64,000 bases of DNA. It comes from Granulicella tundricola MP5ACTX9. Lineage in GTDB: Bacteria; Acidobacteriota; Terriglobia; Terriglobales; Acidobacteriaceae. The translations under genes were made by a program, and so were the position numbers. The DNA is taken from assembly GCF_000178975.2 (NCBI RefSeq), contig NC_015064.1, positions 1,240,001 to 1,304,000 on the forward strand, read 5' to 3'. The notes below the pieces were generated by a model. It saw only the letters and a list, made by a program, of their open reading frames with translations, did no database searches and was not told the origin of the DNA. Position 1 is the first letter of the stretch, and every line of letters starts with the position of its first letter. This document shows positions 56,985 through 64,000 of the stretch, in pieces.

Positions 56985-57205
56985 TAGTGGTCCGGCAGTG
57001 CATGTCTTTTAGAATCTATGAGTTAGGCGCGCAGGGGCTTGACAAGTGAATTTGCTGGTGTTTTTGAGGGTGTTTTGGGTGGAATTTCTGAAAATAGTTG
57101 GATATTTTTTATTCCGATTTGGGAAGCGGGCTGATTGCCCAGAGGTAAGTGCAGCGGCGGGACGGTAATCGGGGTGGAGGCTGTGCGGCTACTTTACTTT
57201 TCTTC

Positions 57206-57247
57206 CAGCTGTCAGCTGTCAGCTGTCAGCTATGAGCTATCAGCTTG
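57206..57247. repeat. Heptamer array (CAGCTGT/CAGCTAT)
   Basis: Six tandem 7-nt units: three CAGCTGT, then CAGCTAT, GAGCTAT, CAGCTTG. Matches the array inside the membrane protein gene at 31428. Confidence 0.88.
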
Positions 57248-57273
57248 AGCGAGTGCAAGGGCTTGGGATTGAA

Positions 57274-57307
57274 GAGTTTCAAGTCGCGAGTTTCGAGTTT
57301 CGAGTTT
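57274..57307. repeat. Heptamer array (CGAGTTT)
   Basis: GAGTTTC, a degenerate unit, then three CGAGTTT units ending 12 bp before the kdsD start. Confidence 0.85.
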
Positions 57308-57319
57308 TATGGTGCGAAG

Positions 57320-58318
57320 ATGATGCGTGAGGATCTGGTGTTCATGAACGAGGCTGGGGTTGCGGAGTTTGTAAGGGTGGAGGCGGCGGCGCTGGCTGGG
57401 CTGGCGGAGCGGCTGGATGGAGAGATGGGGGTGGCGGTGGAGCGGGCGCTCGGGCTGCTGGAGGGTTGCGCTGCGGGCGGGCGAAGGGTGATCTGTACGG
57501 GGATTGGGAAGTCGGGGATTATTGCAAGGAAGATTGCGGCGACGTTGTGCTCGACCGGGACGGCGGCGGCGTATCTGCACCCGGCGGAGGCGCTGCATGG
57601 GGACCTTGGGATGGCGGCGAAGGGGGATGTGGTGGTGGCACTTTCGTACTCGGGTGAGACGGAGGAGGTGCTGCGGCTGCTGCCGGCTTTTGAGCGGCTG
57701 GGGGTTGGTGTAGTGAGTTTTTGTGGGTGTTCGAGCTCGACTTTGGCGAGGGGGTCGGCAGTGGTTTTAGATGTGAGTGTTTCTGAGGAGGCCTGCAGCT
57801 TGAACCTGGCTCCTACGGCTTCAACGACCGTGATGCTGGCGCTGGGGGATGCGCTGGCGCTGGAGTTGAGCAGGCGGCGAGGGTTCGCGGCGGTGGACTT
57901 TGCGGGGCTGCATCCGGGAGGGCGTTTGGGGCGGCGGCTGGCTCGGGTACGGGAGTTGATGCATTCCGGGGAGGCGCTTCCTACCGTGTCCGTGGAGACG
58001 TCGATGCCGGAGATGATTCATGAGATGTCGCGTAAGCGGCTGGGGATGACGGTGGTGCTGGGTGCGGGCGGTGGGCTGGCGGGGATTGTGAGTGATGGGG
58101 ATCTGCGGCGGTTGCTGGAGAAGGCGGGGGCGGAGTCGTTTGGGAAGACTGCGGGTGAGGTGATGAACGGGTCGCCGGTGACGATTCCGAGCGGGATGAT
58201 GGCGGCGGATGCTCTGGTGCTGATGGAGGAACGCAAGATCACTGCGCTGGTGGTGGTGGATGGTGAGGATGTGGTGGGGGTGGTGCATCTGCATGATCTG
58301 TTTGAGATGAAGGGGTAG
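57320..58318 (+). CDS. kdsD: KpsF/GutQ-family D-arabinose 5-phosphate isomerase
   Basis: Interconverts ribulose-5-phosphate and arabinose-5-phosphate for Kdo/lipopolysaccharide synthesis. A 332-residue protein with an SIS domain (GIGKSGIIARKIAATL, LSYSGETEEVL, LGDALALEL) followed by two CBS domains (LPTVSVETSM and MNGSPVTIP start them). The start is uncertain: ATG at 57320 or 57323, or 57344; upstream codons are a heptamer array. No other Kdo genes are nearby. Confidence 0.9.
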   Translation: MMREDLVFMNEAGVAEFVRVEAAALAGLAERLDGEMGVAVERALGLLEGCAAGGRRVICTGIGKSGIIARKIAATLCSTGTAAAYLHPAEALHGDLGMAAKGDVVVALSYSGETEEVLRLLPAFERLGVGVVSFCGCSSSTLARGSAVVLDVSVSEEACSLNLAPTASTTVMLALGDALALELSRRRGFAAVDFAGLHPGGRLGRRLARVRELMHSGEALPTVSVETSMPEMIHEMSRKRLGMTVVLGAGGGLAGIVSDGDLRRLLEKAGAESFGKTAGEVMNGSPVTIPSGMMAADALVLMEERKITALVVVDGEDVVGVVHLHDLFEMKG

Positions 58319-58337
58319 GTGGGGAGGCCTGTCTCGT

Positions 58338-58781
58338 CTAGTGGGTTCCGATGTAGGCGGCAGCCAAGGCTGCGAGGACGACGGAGAGCGATGATGAGAT
58401 GAGTTCTTCGCGGGTGGCATAGGGATAGGCTTTGCCGTCTGTGATGTATTTGCTTCTGCCTTCTTTGCTCCAGAGGCGGTAGTGCGCTGCCATGGTGAAT
58501 GGGTGGAAGGCAATCAGGATGTATCCGGCTCCGAGGACCATGCGCGAAAGCCAGAGATACGAGTCTGTCGCGATGGGCAAGACGATGAGGCAGAGGACCG
58601 TTGCGAAGAGGCTCATGATGTTGAGGACGTCCGGTATGGGGATCCAGGTGGCTCTGGCGGCGTCACCGAGATTGATCTCCCGATTGACGCGCCAGCCGAA
58701 GGCGGCGAACTGAAGGGCGATGAGTGGGGGTGCAAGTCTGTAGAGCGTGTCCGGAGTCATTGCGGTGGCGATATTTGTCAT
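58338..58781 (-). CDS. Hypothetical membrane protein
   Basis: A 147-residue protein with four hydrophobic segments (about 16-30, 50-68, 78-98 and 128-144) and a basic loop with WSKEGRSKYITDG. I recognise no family. It is convergent with kdsD (19-bp gap) and downstream of the SDR gene on the same strand, with 45 bp between. It may be part of the same TetR-controlled unit. Confidence 0.6.
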   Translation of the reverse strand: MTNIATAMTPDTLYRLAPPLIALQFAAFGWRVNREINLGDAARATWIPIPDVLNIMSLFATVLCLIVLPIATDSYLWLSRMVLGAGYILIAFHPFTMAAHYRLWSKEGRSKYITDGKAYPYATREELISSSLSVVLAALAAAYIGTH

Positions 58782-58826
58782 GGGGTTATTCCAGTTGGGG
58801 GATCTTTTTCGGTTTATCCGTTCTGA

Positions 58827-59627
58827 CTAGTTGACCATTGCTTTCATCAGCAGGCGGCGCCACAGTACATCAGGCAGTATTCGATTCAGCCAAAAGAACG
58901 GGCCGGGTTTGGTGAGGTAACGCAGGCGGTTGCTTGAATCGTTCGCGGCACGGTAGATGACCTTCGCAACCTGCTCCGGGCTGGCTCCTGCGGCGTTACT
59001 TTTGTTGAAGACGCCCAGGAATTTATCCATGCTTTTTCGATAGGGGGCGCTGACCGCCATCTGCATGCTGCCCTTGCCGAACTCTGTGCTGATGCTGCCG
59101 GGTTCGATGAGTTTGACGCGGATGTGAAACGGCTCCAGCTCATATCGCATGGATTCGCTCAATCCTTCTACTGCGAATTTTGTCGCGATGTAGGACGAGG
59201 CGTAGGGCAGAGCGAGACGGCCGATGATGGACGAGATATTGATGATGAGGCCGCTTCCTGCTTGCCGCATGATGGGAAGAACCTGCTGGGTCACGCCGAT
59301 GAGGCCGAAGAGATTCGTGGCAAACTGCTGTTGAATCTGTTGACTCGCAAGTGCCTCAATGGGGCCGAACAGGGCGTAGCCTGCGTTGTTCAGCAGCACG
59401 TCAATTTTCTTGTAGCGATCCAAGGTATCGGCGATCGCTTGTGCGATGGAGTCAGCATTCGTCACATCCATTGCGAAGAGGGTGATTTGCGGATGCTTCA
59501 GGACAGGGTCTGCCTTGAGCGGATCGCGCATGGTTGCGGCTACGTTCCAGCCTTGTTCGGCGAAGTAAAGTGCGGTAGCTCGACCGATGCCGCTGGAAGT
59601 ACCCGTGATCAAAATTGTCTTCGTCAT
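58827..59627 (-). CDS. SDR-family oxidoreductase
   Basis: A 266-residue short-chain dehydrogenase with TGTSSGIG (8-15), NNAG (80-83) and catalytic Ser133, Tyr146, Lys150 (YIATK). The ATG at 59627 follows AGGAG at ideal spacing; an upstream in-frame ATG is unlikely. It is divergent from a TetR gene, with a clear palindromic operator between. Substrate is unknown. Confidence 0.9.
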   Translation of the reverse strand: MTKTILITGTSSGIGRATALYFAEQGWNVAATMRDPLKADPVLKHPQITLFAMDVTNADSIAQAIADTLDRYKKIDVLLNNAGYALFGPIEALASQQIQQQFATNLFGLIGVTQQVLPIMRQAGSGLIINISSIIGRLALPYASSYIATKFAVEGLSESMRYELEPFHIRVKLIEPGSISTEFGKGSMQMAVSAPYRKSMDKFLGVFNKSNAAGASPEQVAKVIYRAANDSSNRLRYLTKPGPFFWLNRILPDVLWRRLLMKAMVN

Positions 59628-59710
59628 CAAACTCCTCGCGTTCGTTGTTTGTCTCATTCAGTCACGCCGAGCTTGCGGCATGTGCGACTGGGTCTTTCGT
59701 CATTCTAGAT

Positions 59711-59733
59711 GGTATAGATATACCAATCGGTAT
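59711..59733. promoter_or_regulatory. TetR-type operator
   Basis: Two overlapping perfect inverted repeats: GGTATA-GA-TATACC (59711-59724) and ATACC-AATC-GGTAT (59720-59733). The second resembles the common ATACCnnnnGGTAT operator of TetR regulators, and a TetR gene begins about 40 bp to the right. Confidence 0.75.
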
Positions 59734-59771
59734 TTGAGTTGCAAATAGTTTGCGTGCGCTATGCTGAAGAC

Positions 59772-60401
59772 GTGGCTAAAGCGATCAAGCAGAGATTGAC
59801 CCGGCAGGAGAGCCGGCTCGAGACGCGGACGAAGCTTCTGGAGTCGGCGGCTCAGTTATTTGCGCGGGGCGGGTATGAGGGGGCGTCGGTCGATCTGATT
59901 GCAGAGAGTGCGGGTTACTCCAAGGGCGCGTTCTACTCGAATTTTGAGAGCAAGGAAGCGATCTTTCTGGAGCTTCTCGACATCCATAAGCGGCGGGAGA
60001 TCGATGCTTTGGCCGCGCTCCTGGCGCAGGATATTCCGGCTTCAGAGCTGCTGTCTTTGATCCGCAGCGGTGAGAGCGGGCGTGGATCCGATTTTCGGAT
60101 TGGCTTGCTCTCCGCGGAGTTTCAACTGCAGGCCTGCCGCGATAAGACGTTTGCGAAGACGTATGCCAAGCTGCACCGGACTCACCGGGATACGATGGCC
60201 GGTCTGGTCGTCAAATTGTTTGCCAAGCTGGCCCGCACTCCACCGAGCGCTCCGAAGGACCTGGCCGACATCATTATGGGGTTGACGACTGGTCTTTCGC
60301 TGCAGGAAACGAGCGTGCAGGGGCCTCTGCGTAAGGGATTTATCAATGAGGCGATTCTTCTGGTTTTGGGGCTGGATCGGGTTGGGGAGAAGCGGGCTTG
60401 A
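59772..60401 (+). CDS. TetR-family transcriptional regulator
   Basis: A 209-residue repressor. Helix-turn-helix around residues 35-65 (GASVDLIAESAGYSKGAFYSNFESKEAIF). The ligand-binding part is not recognised. The start is taken as GTG at 59772; GTG at 59754 or TTG at 59739 are alternatives. It is divergent from the SDR gene and most likely binds the operator at 59711-59733, so it represses the SDR and itself. Confidence 0.9.
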   Translation: MAKAIKQRLTRQESRLETRTKLLESAAQLFARGGYEGASVDLIAESAGYSKGAFYSNFESKEAIFLELLDIHKRREIDALAALLAQDIPASELLSLIRSGESGRGSDFRIGLLSAEFQLQACRDKTFAKTYAKLHRTHRDTMAGLVVKLFAKLARTPPSAPKDLADIIMGLTTGLSLQETSVQGPLRKGFINEAILLVLGLDRVGEKRA

Positions 60402-60437
60402 GTGCGGTTTTCCAAGCAAAGGCAAGAGCCGCGGCCC

Positions 60438-60488
60438 GGGGCTAAAGCCCTTTTACTTTGGGCTGGTGACGGGGGGCTGAAGCCCCCC
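60438..60488. repeat. Paired palindromes (family C)
   Basis: GGGGCTAAAGCCC (60438-60450) and GGGGGGCT-GA-AGCCCCCC (60471-60488). Same order and spacing as at 10553. Confidence 0.82.
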
Positions 60489-60490
60489 TC

Positions 60491-60575
60491 TAATCCGAAC
60501 GGCAACGGCAACGGCGAGAGCAACCGCAAAAGCAAATACGGGGGTTCTTCCCCTTACAGGGTCAGAATGACGGCT
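60491..60575. repeat. Family B repeat between TetR and yhaM genes
   Basis: TAATCCGAACGGCAACGGCAACGG, CAA-type hexamers, AAATACGGGGG, a TTC-containing hairpin-like TTCTTCCCCTTACAGGG, then TCAGAATGACGG. It fills the gap to the yhaM stop codon. Confidence 0.82.
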
Positions 60576-60579
60576 GCTT

Positions 60580-61617
60580 CTAAGAAGGGAAGAGGGTCGT
60601 TGGCTCGGGTTGCTGGGTGGGTTCTGGTTCTTCTTGAGCGACGCCATCGGCTAGCCAGCGGGCGGAGTTGAGGAGGGGGCGTTCCATGCTGCGGACCCAG
60701 TCTGTGAGTTCGTCTGGGCGCTTACCGGCGTCTTCTGCGGCGGCGAACTCGCGGTGGGTGGCGGCGAATTTGGCTTCGAGGTCGTCCAGGGCGCTGAGGA
60801 GCATGGCCTCTGGCGTCATGGGGAGCTTGGGGGAGCCGTACTCGTACTTGCCGTGGTGGGAGAGGATCATGTGCTCGACGAGGATGCGGAGCTTTTCCGG
60901 GAAGGGGGCTAGCTGCTGGACCTTCTCGCGGAGCATGCCCTGGGCGATGGAGATGTGGCCGATCATCTGGCCTTCGAGGGTGTAGTTGAAGCTGGTCTTC
61001 CAGGAGAGCTCGCGGATCTTGCCGATGTCGTGGAGGATGGCGCCGGTGACGAGGAGGTCCGGGTTGACGGGATAGAAGGGGGCGTTGGCGAGGCAGACGC
61101 GGACGAGGCAGAGGACGTGCTCGAGGAGGCCGCTGATCCAGGCGTGGTGGAGGAGCTTGGCGGCGGGGGCAATGCGGAAGGCTGGGCCGATCTCTGGGTC
61201 GTCGAGGAAGGCGAGGATCAGGCGCTGGAGGTCGCGGTCTTTGAAGGCGGCGATGTAGCCGCGGAGTTCGGCGTCCATGTCTGCTGCGGGGAAGGCGGAG
61301 ACGGGCTGGAAGTCGGCGGCTTCGATCTCGTTTTCTGCGGCGTTGCGGAGCTTGGTGAGGGTGATCTGGAACTTGCCCTGGTACTTGGAGATCTGGCCCT
61401 GGACCTTGACGTAGCAGCCTTCGCCGCAGGTCTGGAAGGCCTCGGCGAAGTCCTCCCACATGCGGGCTTCGAGGGTGCCGGTCTTGTCGGAGAGGGTGAG
61501 GGCGAGGTACTGGCCACCGCCTTTGCGGTCGCGGACCTGGATCTGGTTGAGGCAGAAGTAGGTGGTGACGGCGGTGTTATCGAAGCGGGCGGCGTCCTTG
61601 ACGTAGAAGTCTTTCAC
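60580..61617 (-). CDS. yhaM: YhaM-type 3'-5' exoribonuclease (OB fold plus HD domain)
   Basis: A 345-residue protein with an N-terminal OB nucleic-acid-binding fold (DRKGGGQYLALTLSDKTGTLEARMW, residues about 30-54) and an HD hydrolase domain (LLHHAWISGLLEHVL, GAILHDIGKIREL). This is the YhaM layout, 3'-5' exonuclease on RNA (and DNA). A Pro/Glu/Gln tail ends the protein. It is downstream of the SurA-like gene (99 bp) on the same strand. Confidence 0.88.
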   Translation of the reverse strand: MKDFYVKDAARFDNTAVTTYFCLNQIQVRDRKGGGQYLALTLSDKTGTLEARMWEDFAEAFQTCGEGCYVKVQGQISKYQGKFQITLTKLRNAAENEIEAADFQPVSAFPAADMDAELRGYIAAFKDRDLQRLILAFLDDPEIGPAFRIAPAAKLLHHAWISGLLEHVLCLVRVCLANAPFYPVNPDLLVTGAILHDIGKIRELSWKTSFNYTLEGQMIGHISIAQGMLREKVQQLAPFPEKLRILVEHMILSHHGKYEYGSPKLPMTPEAMLLSALDDLEAKFAATHREFAAAEDAGKRPDELTDWVRSMERPLLNSARWLADGVAQEEPEPTQQPEPTTLFPS

Positions 61618-61716
61618 CGCTTCAGGATAGCAATGGGGCTTGGGTGGAAAAGGCGGGTTAAATGCAGATGCGAGAGCTTTGCGGCTCTCGCATCCTTGTT
61701 TGCGCTGAAGTAGCTC

Positions 61717-63741
61717 TTAGGGCTGCGGGTTCGGGGGAGTGGTTGGGGGTGGCGTTGGCTGGGTTGGCTTGGCCTTGCCTTCGCCGGCTGCGGCGGTGGG
61801 GGCGAGGGCCGGGTTGGCCGTGGGAGCGATATCGGGCGGCGGTGGAGGTGCCTCGGGCTTCTTTTCTTCGAGACGCTTCTTCGGCTGCCTGGGCTCCTTG
61901 GGTGCTCCCTTGACCTTCTTGACCTTGACCTTTTTGACCTTCTTTTTGGGGCCGGTGTCGCCGGAGAGCCCGAGGGGGGTGGCCTGGGTCTGGGCTGCGG
62001 CCTTTTCCTCGTCGGTCATGGGAGCTGCCTGGGCGGCTACCTTTTCCTTCTCCCTGGCGCTGACCTTGGCTACCTTCTTCTCCTTGTGCTCGACGGCACG
62101 GGCGGCGAAGCGGGTCTTGGTCTTGGGGCCTGCCTTGGCTTCGAGCGGATTGGCGTCCGTGTCGGCGGGTTGGCCGCTGGTGCTGAGAGAGTTGCTGTCC
62201 GAGGCCATGACGGCGCCGGGAGCTACCGATCCGCCTGCGCCGGAGCCCGGGGTTGCAGGGGTGGTGGCTGCGGGAGTGGTCTCCGCCTGCTCGTTGCCGG
62301 CAAGGGCGGTGCGAGGAGCTTGTCCGAAGCGTACCTTCTCGCGCTTGGCACCCTTCTGCTTCTTGCCTGGCTTGGAGCTAGCGGGGATGACGGCGAGACC
62401 GGTCTTCTGGTCGACTGGCGCGGCTTCCGCTCCGGTGAGGGTGCGGCCGCCGGTGGTGTCAGGGGACGAGACGACAGGCTTGGAGGCAGCAGCTGCGGGA
62501 GCGGCGGCAGACGCGGTGCTGAAGGCTCCGTGACGATCAAAGCGGGCCTTGTTCTTGACCTTCTTCTTTTTGACGACGGGGGGAGCGTAGGCGGTGAAGA
62601 CGGGCTTGCTCTCCTTGGCACTGGCGCCGGAGTCGATGAAGCCGGGCTGGATGTCGACGTAGGCGTTCTCACGAAGCTTGGTGAGGTAGGCGCGCAGGGC
62701 GGGCTGCATGGCGTTCATGTAGAGCGCTTCCTGGATCTGCGGCTCTACGTCCTTCATGGGGGCGGCACCGGGCTCCTGGTGCTCATTGACCTTGAGGATG
62801 ACGAAGCCCTGGCGGGTGCGGATGGGCTGGGTGGATTCTCCCGGCGCGAGGGCAAAGGTCTGGTCTTCAATGACCTTGGCGAGGGCTCCACGCTTGAAGA
62901 GGCCGAGCTCTCCGCCCTGGGCGGCGGTGGGGCCTCCGGAGTTCTTCTTGGCGACTTCAGCGAAGTCTCCGCCCTTCATGAGTTCGGACTTGAGGCCGTT
63001 GGCCTTGGTCTCGGCCTGCTCGATCTCTGCAGGGGATGCGGTGTCTGGAAGGGGAACGAGGATCTCGCTGAGGCGGACCTGCTCGGGCTGCTCGAAGTCC
63101 TTCTTGTGGGCCTCGTAGTACTTGGCCTGCTCTGCCTGGGTGGTCTGGAGGCGGCGGCCGACTTCATCACGCACGACCTGCTGGGTGAGGATCTGGTTAC
63201 GGATCTGAGCCTTGAAGTCCTCAAAGCTGACGCCCTGCTGGCGCGCGGCCTTTTCAAGGTCATCCATGGAATCGAGCTTGTTTTGCTTGCGGATGTCGTC
63301 GAGGCGGCGGATGACTTCTGCGTCGGCGTTGAGGCCTAGCTCCTTGGCCTTGGAGAGGAGGAGCTGCTGGTCGATCATGTCGCGCAGCATGTCTTTCTGG
63401 CGGGAGGCGAGATCGGCCGGGCTGAGATTCTGCTGGGCGGACTCCTGCTCAAGCTGCTCTTCGGAGCGATCGACGTCACTGCGGCTGATGATCTGGTCGT
63501 TAACGCGGGCGACCACGTTTTCCACGACGACGCCGTGGGGGGATATGGCTGGGGGAAGCGGCGGAAGGTTGATCTGCTTGACCGGCGCTTCCACGGCTCC
63601 GCTGCCCTGGTAGCGGGGAGCCTTGACGATCTGGGCGGAGGCTGCCGTGAGGCTGGATACTGCGAATGCAGCGGCAAAGACAGCGATGCGCAAGGTGCCG
63701 CAGCGCCTGCCGAAATCAAATCTTTTCTCGTTCAAGGTCAA
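61717..63741 (-). CDS. SurA-like periplasmic peptidyl-prolyl isomerase/chaperone
   Basis: A 674-residue exported protein: signal peptide about residues 1-36 (ending ASAQ), SurA N-terminal chaperone region (VVENVVARVNDQIISRSDV), and a parvulin-type PPIase domain (QVRLSEILVPLP ... GGELGLFKRG ... LAPGESTQPIRTRQGFVILKV). It would assist outer-membrane protein folding. The last 280 or so residues are a low-complexity Lys/Ala/Pro/Thr-rich tail with KKKVKNK and KKKVKKVKVKKVKG blocks and a Pro-rich end, much longer than usual and very basic, perhaps for wall or nucleic-acid contact. Confidence 0.9.
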   Translation of the reverse strand: MTLNEKRFDFGRRCGTLRIAVFAAAFAVSSLTAASAQIVKAPRYQGSGAVEAPVKQINLPPLPPAISPHGVVVENVVARVNDQIISRSDVDRSEEQLEQESAQQNLSPADLASRQKDMLRDMIDQQLLLSKAKELGLNADAEVIRRLDDIRKQNKLDSMDDLEKAARQQGVSFEDFKAQIRNQILTQQVVRDEVGRRLQTTQAEQAKYYEAHKKDFEQPEQVRLSEILVPLPDTASPAEIEQAETKANGLKSELMKGGDFAEVAKKNSGGPTAAQGGELGLFKRGALAKVIEDQTFALAPGESTQPIRTRQGFVILKVNEHQEPGAAPMKDVEPQIQEALYMNAMQPALRAYLTKLRENAYVDIQPGFIDSGASAKESKPVFTAYAPPVVKKKKVKNKARFDRHGAFSTASAAAPAAAASKPVVSSPDTTGGRTLTGAEAAPVDQKTGLAVIPASSKPGKKQKGAKREKVRFGQAPRTALAGNEQAETTPAATTPATPGSGAGGSVAPGAVMASDSNSLSTSGQPADTDANPLEAKAGPKTKTRFAARAVEHKEKKVAKVSAREKEKVAAQAAPMTDEEKAAAQTQATPLGLSGDTGPKKKVKKVKVKKVKGAPKEPRQPKKRLEEKKPEAPPPPPDIAPTANPALAPTAAAGEGKAKPTQPTPPPTTPPNPQP

Positions 63742-64000
63742 AGCTCTCTCGCTTCCTTCAATGGGGAAAACCCGTGTTGCGGTGGTGCTGATGTGCTGTC
63801 CGGCCGCTGAGTCGCCGCTGCTTAGACGCAGGGGAGCCTACGGATGGTATCCGGTGACGTTATTCTACCTGTGTTGTGAGGTGGAAGTCGCGTGGGTGGA
63901 ATACGGGTGCCGAGTTCCGGGTGGGCGTGTACCGGCTAACCCCTGCCTGCTATACTCCGTCCAACACCGGACGTGGTTAAACGCCGGGATTTGTACGCTC
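63742..64000. other. Upstream region of the SurA-like gene; no gene seen
   Basis: The leftward SurA-like gene starts at 63741. A TGCTATACT motif (63948-63956, extended -10 type) could belong to a rightward promoter whose gene lies outside the window; no convincing -35 is in place. Confidence 0.35.

Larger units (their letters stand above)
56703..57319. other. Large A/T-rich intergenic region
   Basis: About 617 bases without a gene, clearly more A/T-rich than the surroundings between about 56800 and 57130. It holds an 8-bp inverted repeat (56961-56984), a TTGACA at 57039-57044 with only a weak -10 (TTTTGA), and two heptamer arrays next to kdsD. It must carry the promoters of the divergent TlpA and KdsD genes; a small RNA is possible but not shown. 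Confidence 0.6.

Noticed and set aside
57039-57067. A confident sigma-70 promoter for kdsD
   Set aside because: TTGACA is perfect, but the hexamer 17 nt later (TTTTGA) is too poor to call.
62086-63339. Long plus-strand open frame over the SurA-like gene
   Set aside because: Low-complexity shadow frame; the minus-strand gene has signal peptide and PPIase domain.

Overview
The window looks like chromosomal DNA of a GC-rich, free-living Gram-negative bacterium. The best fit is an acidobacterium of the Granulicella/Edaphobacter/Terriglobus kind. This is an inference from the G/C-rich third codon positions, the mix of genes (long Lhr-type helicase, many SDRs and aldo/keto reductases, a secreted GH32 enzyme, a Lol/Rse-type envelope gene set) and the abundant small dispersed repeats. 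It is not a phylogenetic result. The + strand is G-rich over C almost throughout, even where the genes lie on the minus strand, so the window probably lies within one replichore.

Layout. Positions 1-12.5 kb hold nucleoside salvage genes (truncated purine nucleoside phosphorylase, NupC-type transporter, pyrimidine-nucleoside phosphorylase, cytidine deaminase), interleaved with a nitroreductase, a membrane protein carrying an HExxH motif, a BNR-propeller/MoaD-like pair, SDRs, a catalase-like peroxidase and a beta-propeller lipoprotein. At 12.5-17 kb lies a compact chemosensory operon, cheA-cheW-cheY-cheB-cheR, followed by a 1609-residue Lhr-type helicase. At 22-32.5 kb come a bestrophin-like channel, formaldehyde dehydrogenase, an isochorismatase-fold protein, an MFS exporter with its MarR regulator, a TetR/aldo-keto reductase divergent pair, ispD-ispF and a large membrane protein. 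At 32.6-38.6 kb come penicillin acylase, a CPBP protease, a DHH phosphoesterase and small accessory genes.

At 39-45.4 kb is the conserved envelope/isoprenoid cluster uppS-cdsA-dxr-rseP, interrupted by an opposing aldo/keto reductase and by a DUF3800 gene. At 45.5-50.2 kb come a zinc-ribbon XRE regulator, an HD protein, a four-gene overlapping unit (parD-parE-pncA-DUF3592-like) and a secreted GH32 fructanase. At 50.2-55.4 kb is a leucine-catabolism set (carboxyltransferase, HMG-CoA lyase, methylglutaconyl-CoA hydratase-like) and gltX. The right end holds a TlpA/DsbD-alpha pair, KdsD, an SDR/TetR divergent pair with a clear operator, YhaM and a SurA-like chaperone.

The most distinctive content is the set of small repeats. 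A 36-bp palindrome, a roughly 50-60-bp palindrome, 7-nt tandem arrays and hexamer-plus-hairpin units lie between genes and also in frame inside or at the ends of genes: lhr, the carboxyltransferase, the penicillin acylase just before its catalytic serine, a membrane protein, and the C-terminus of an enoyl-CoA hydratase. No rRNA, tRNA, CRISPR array, insertion sequence or prophage was recognised.
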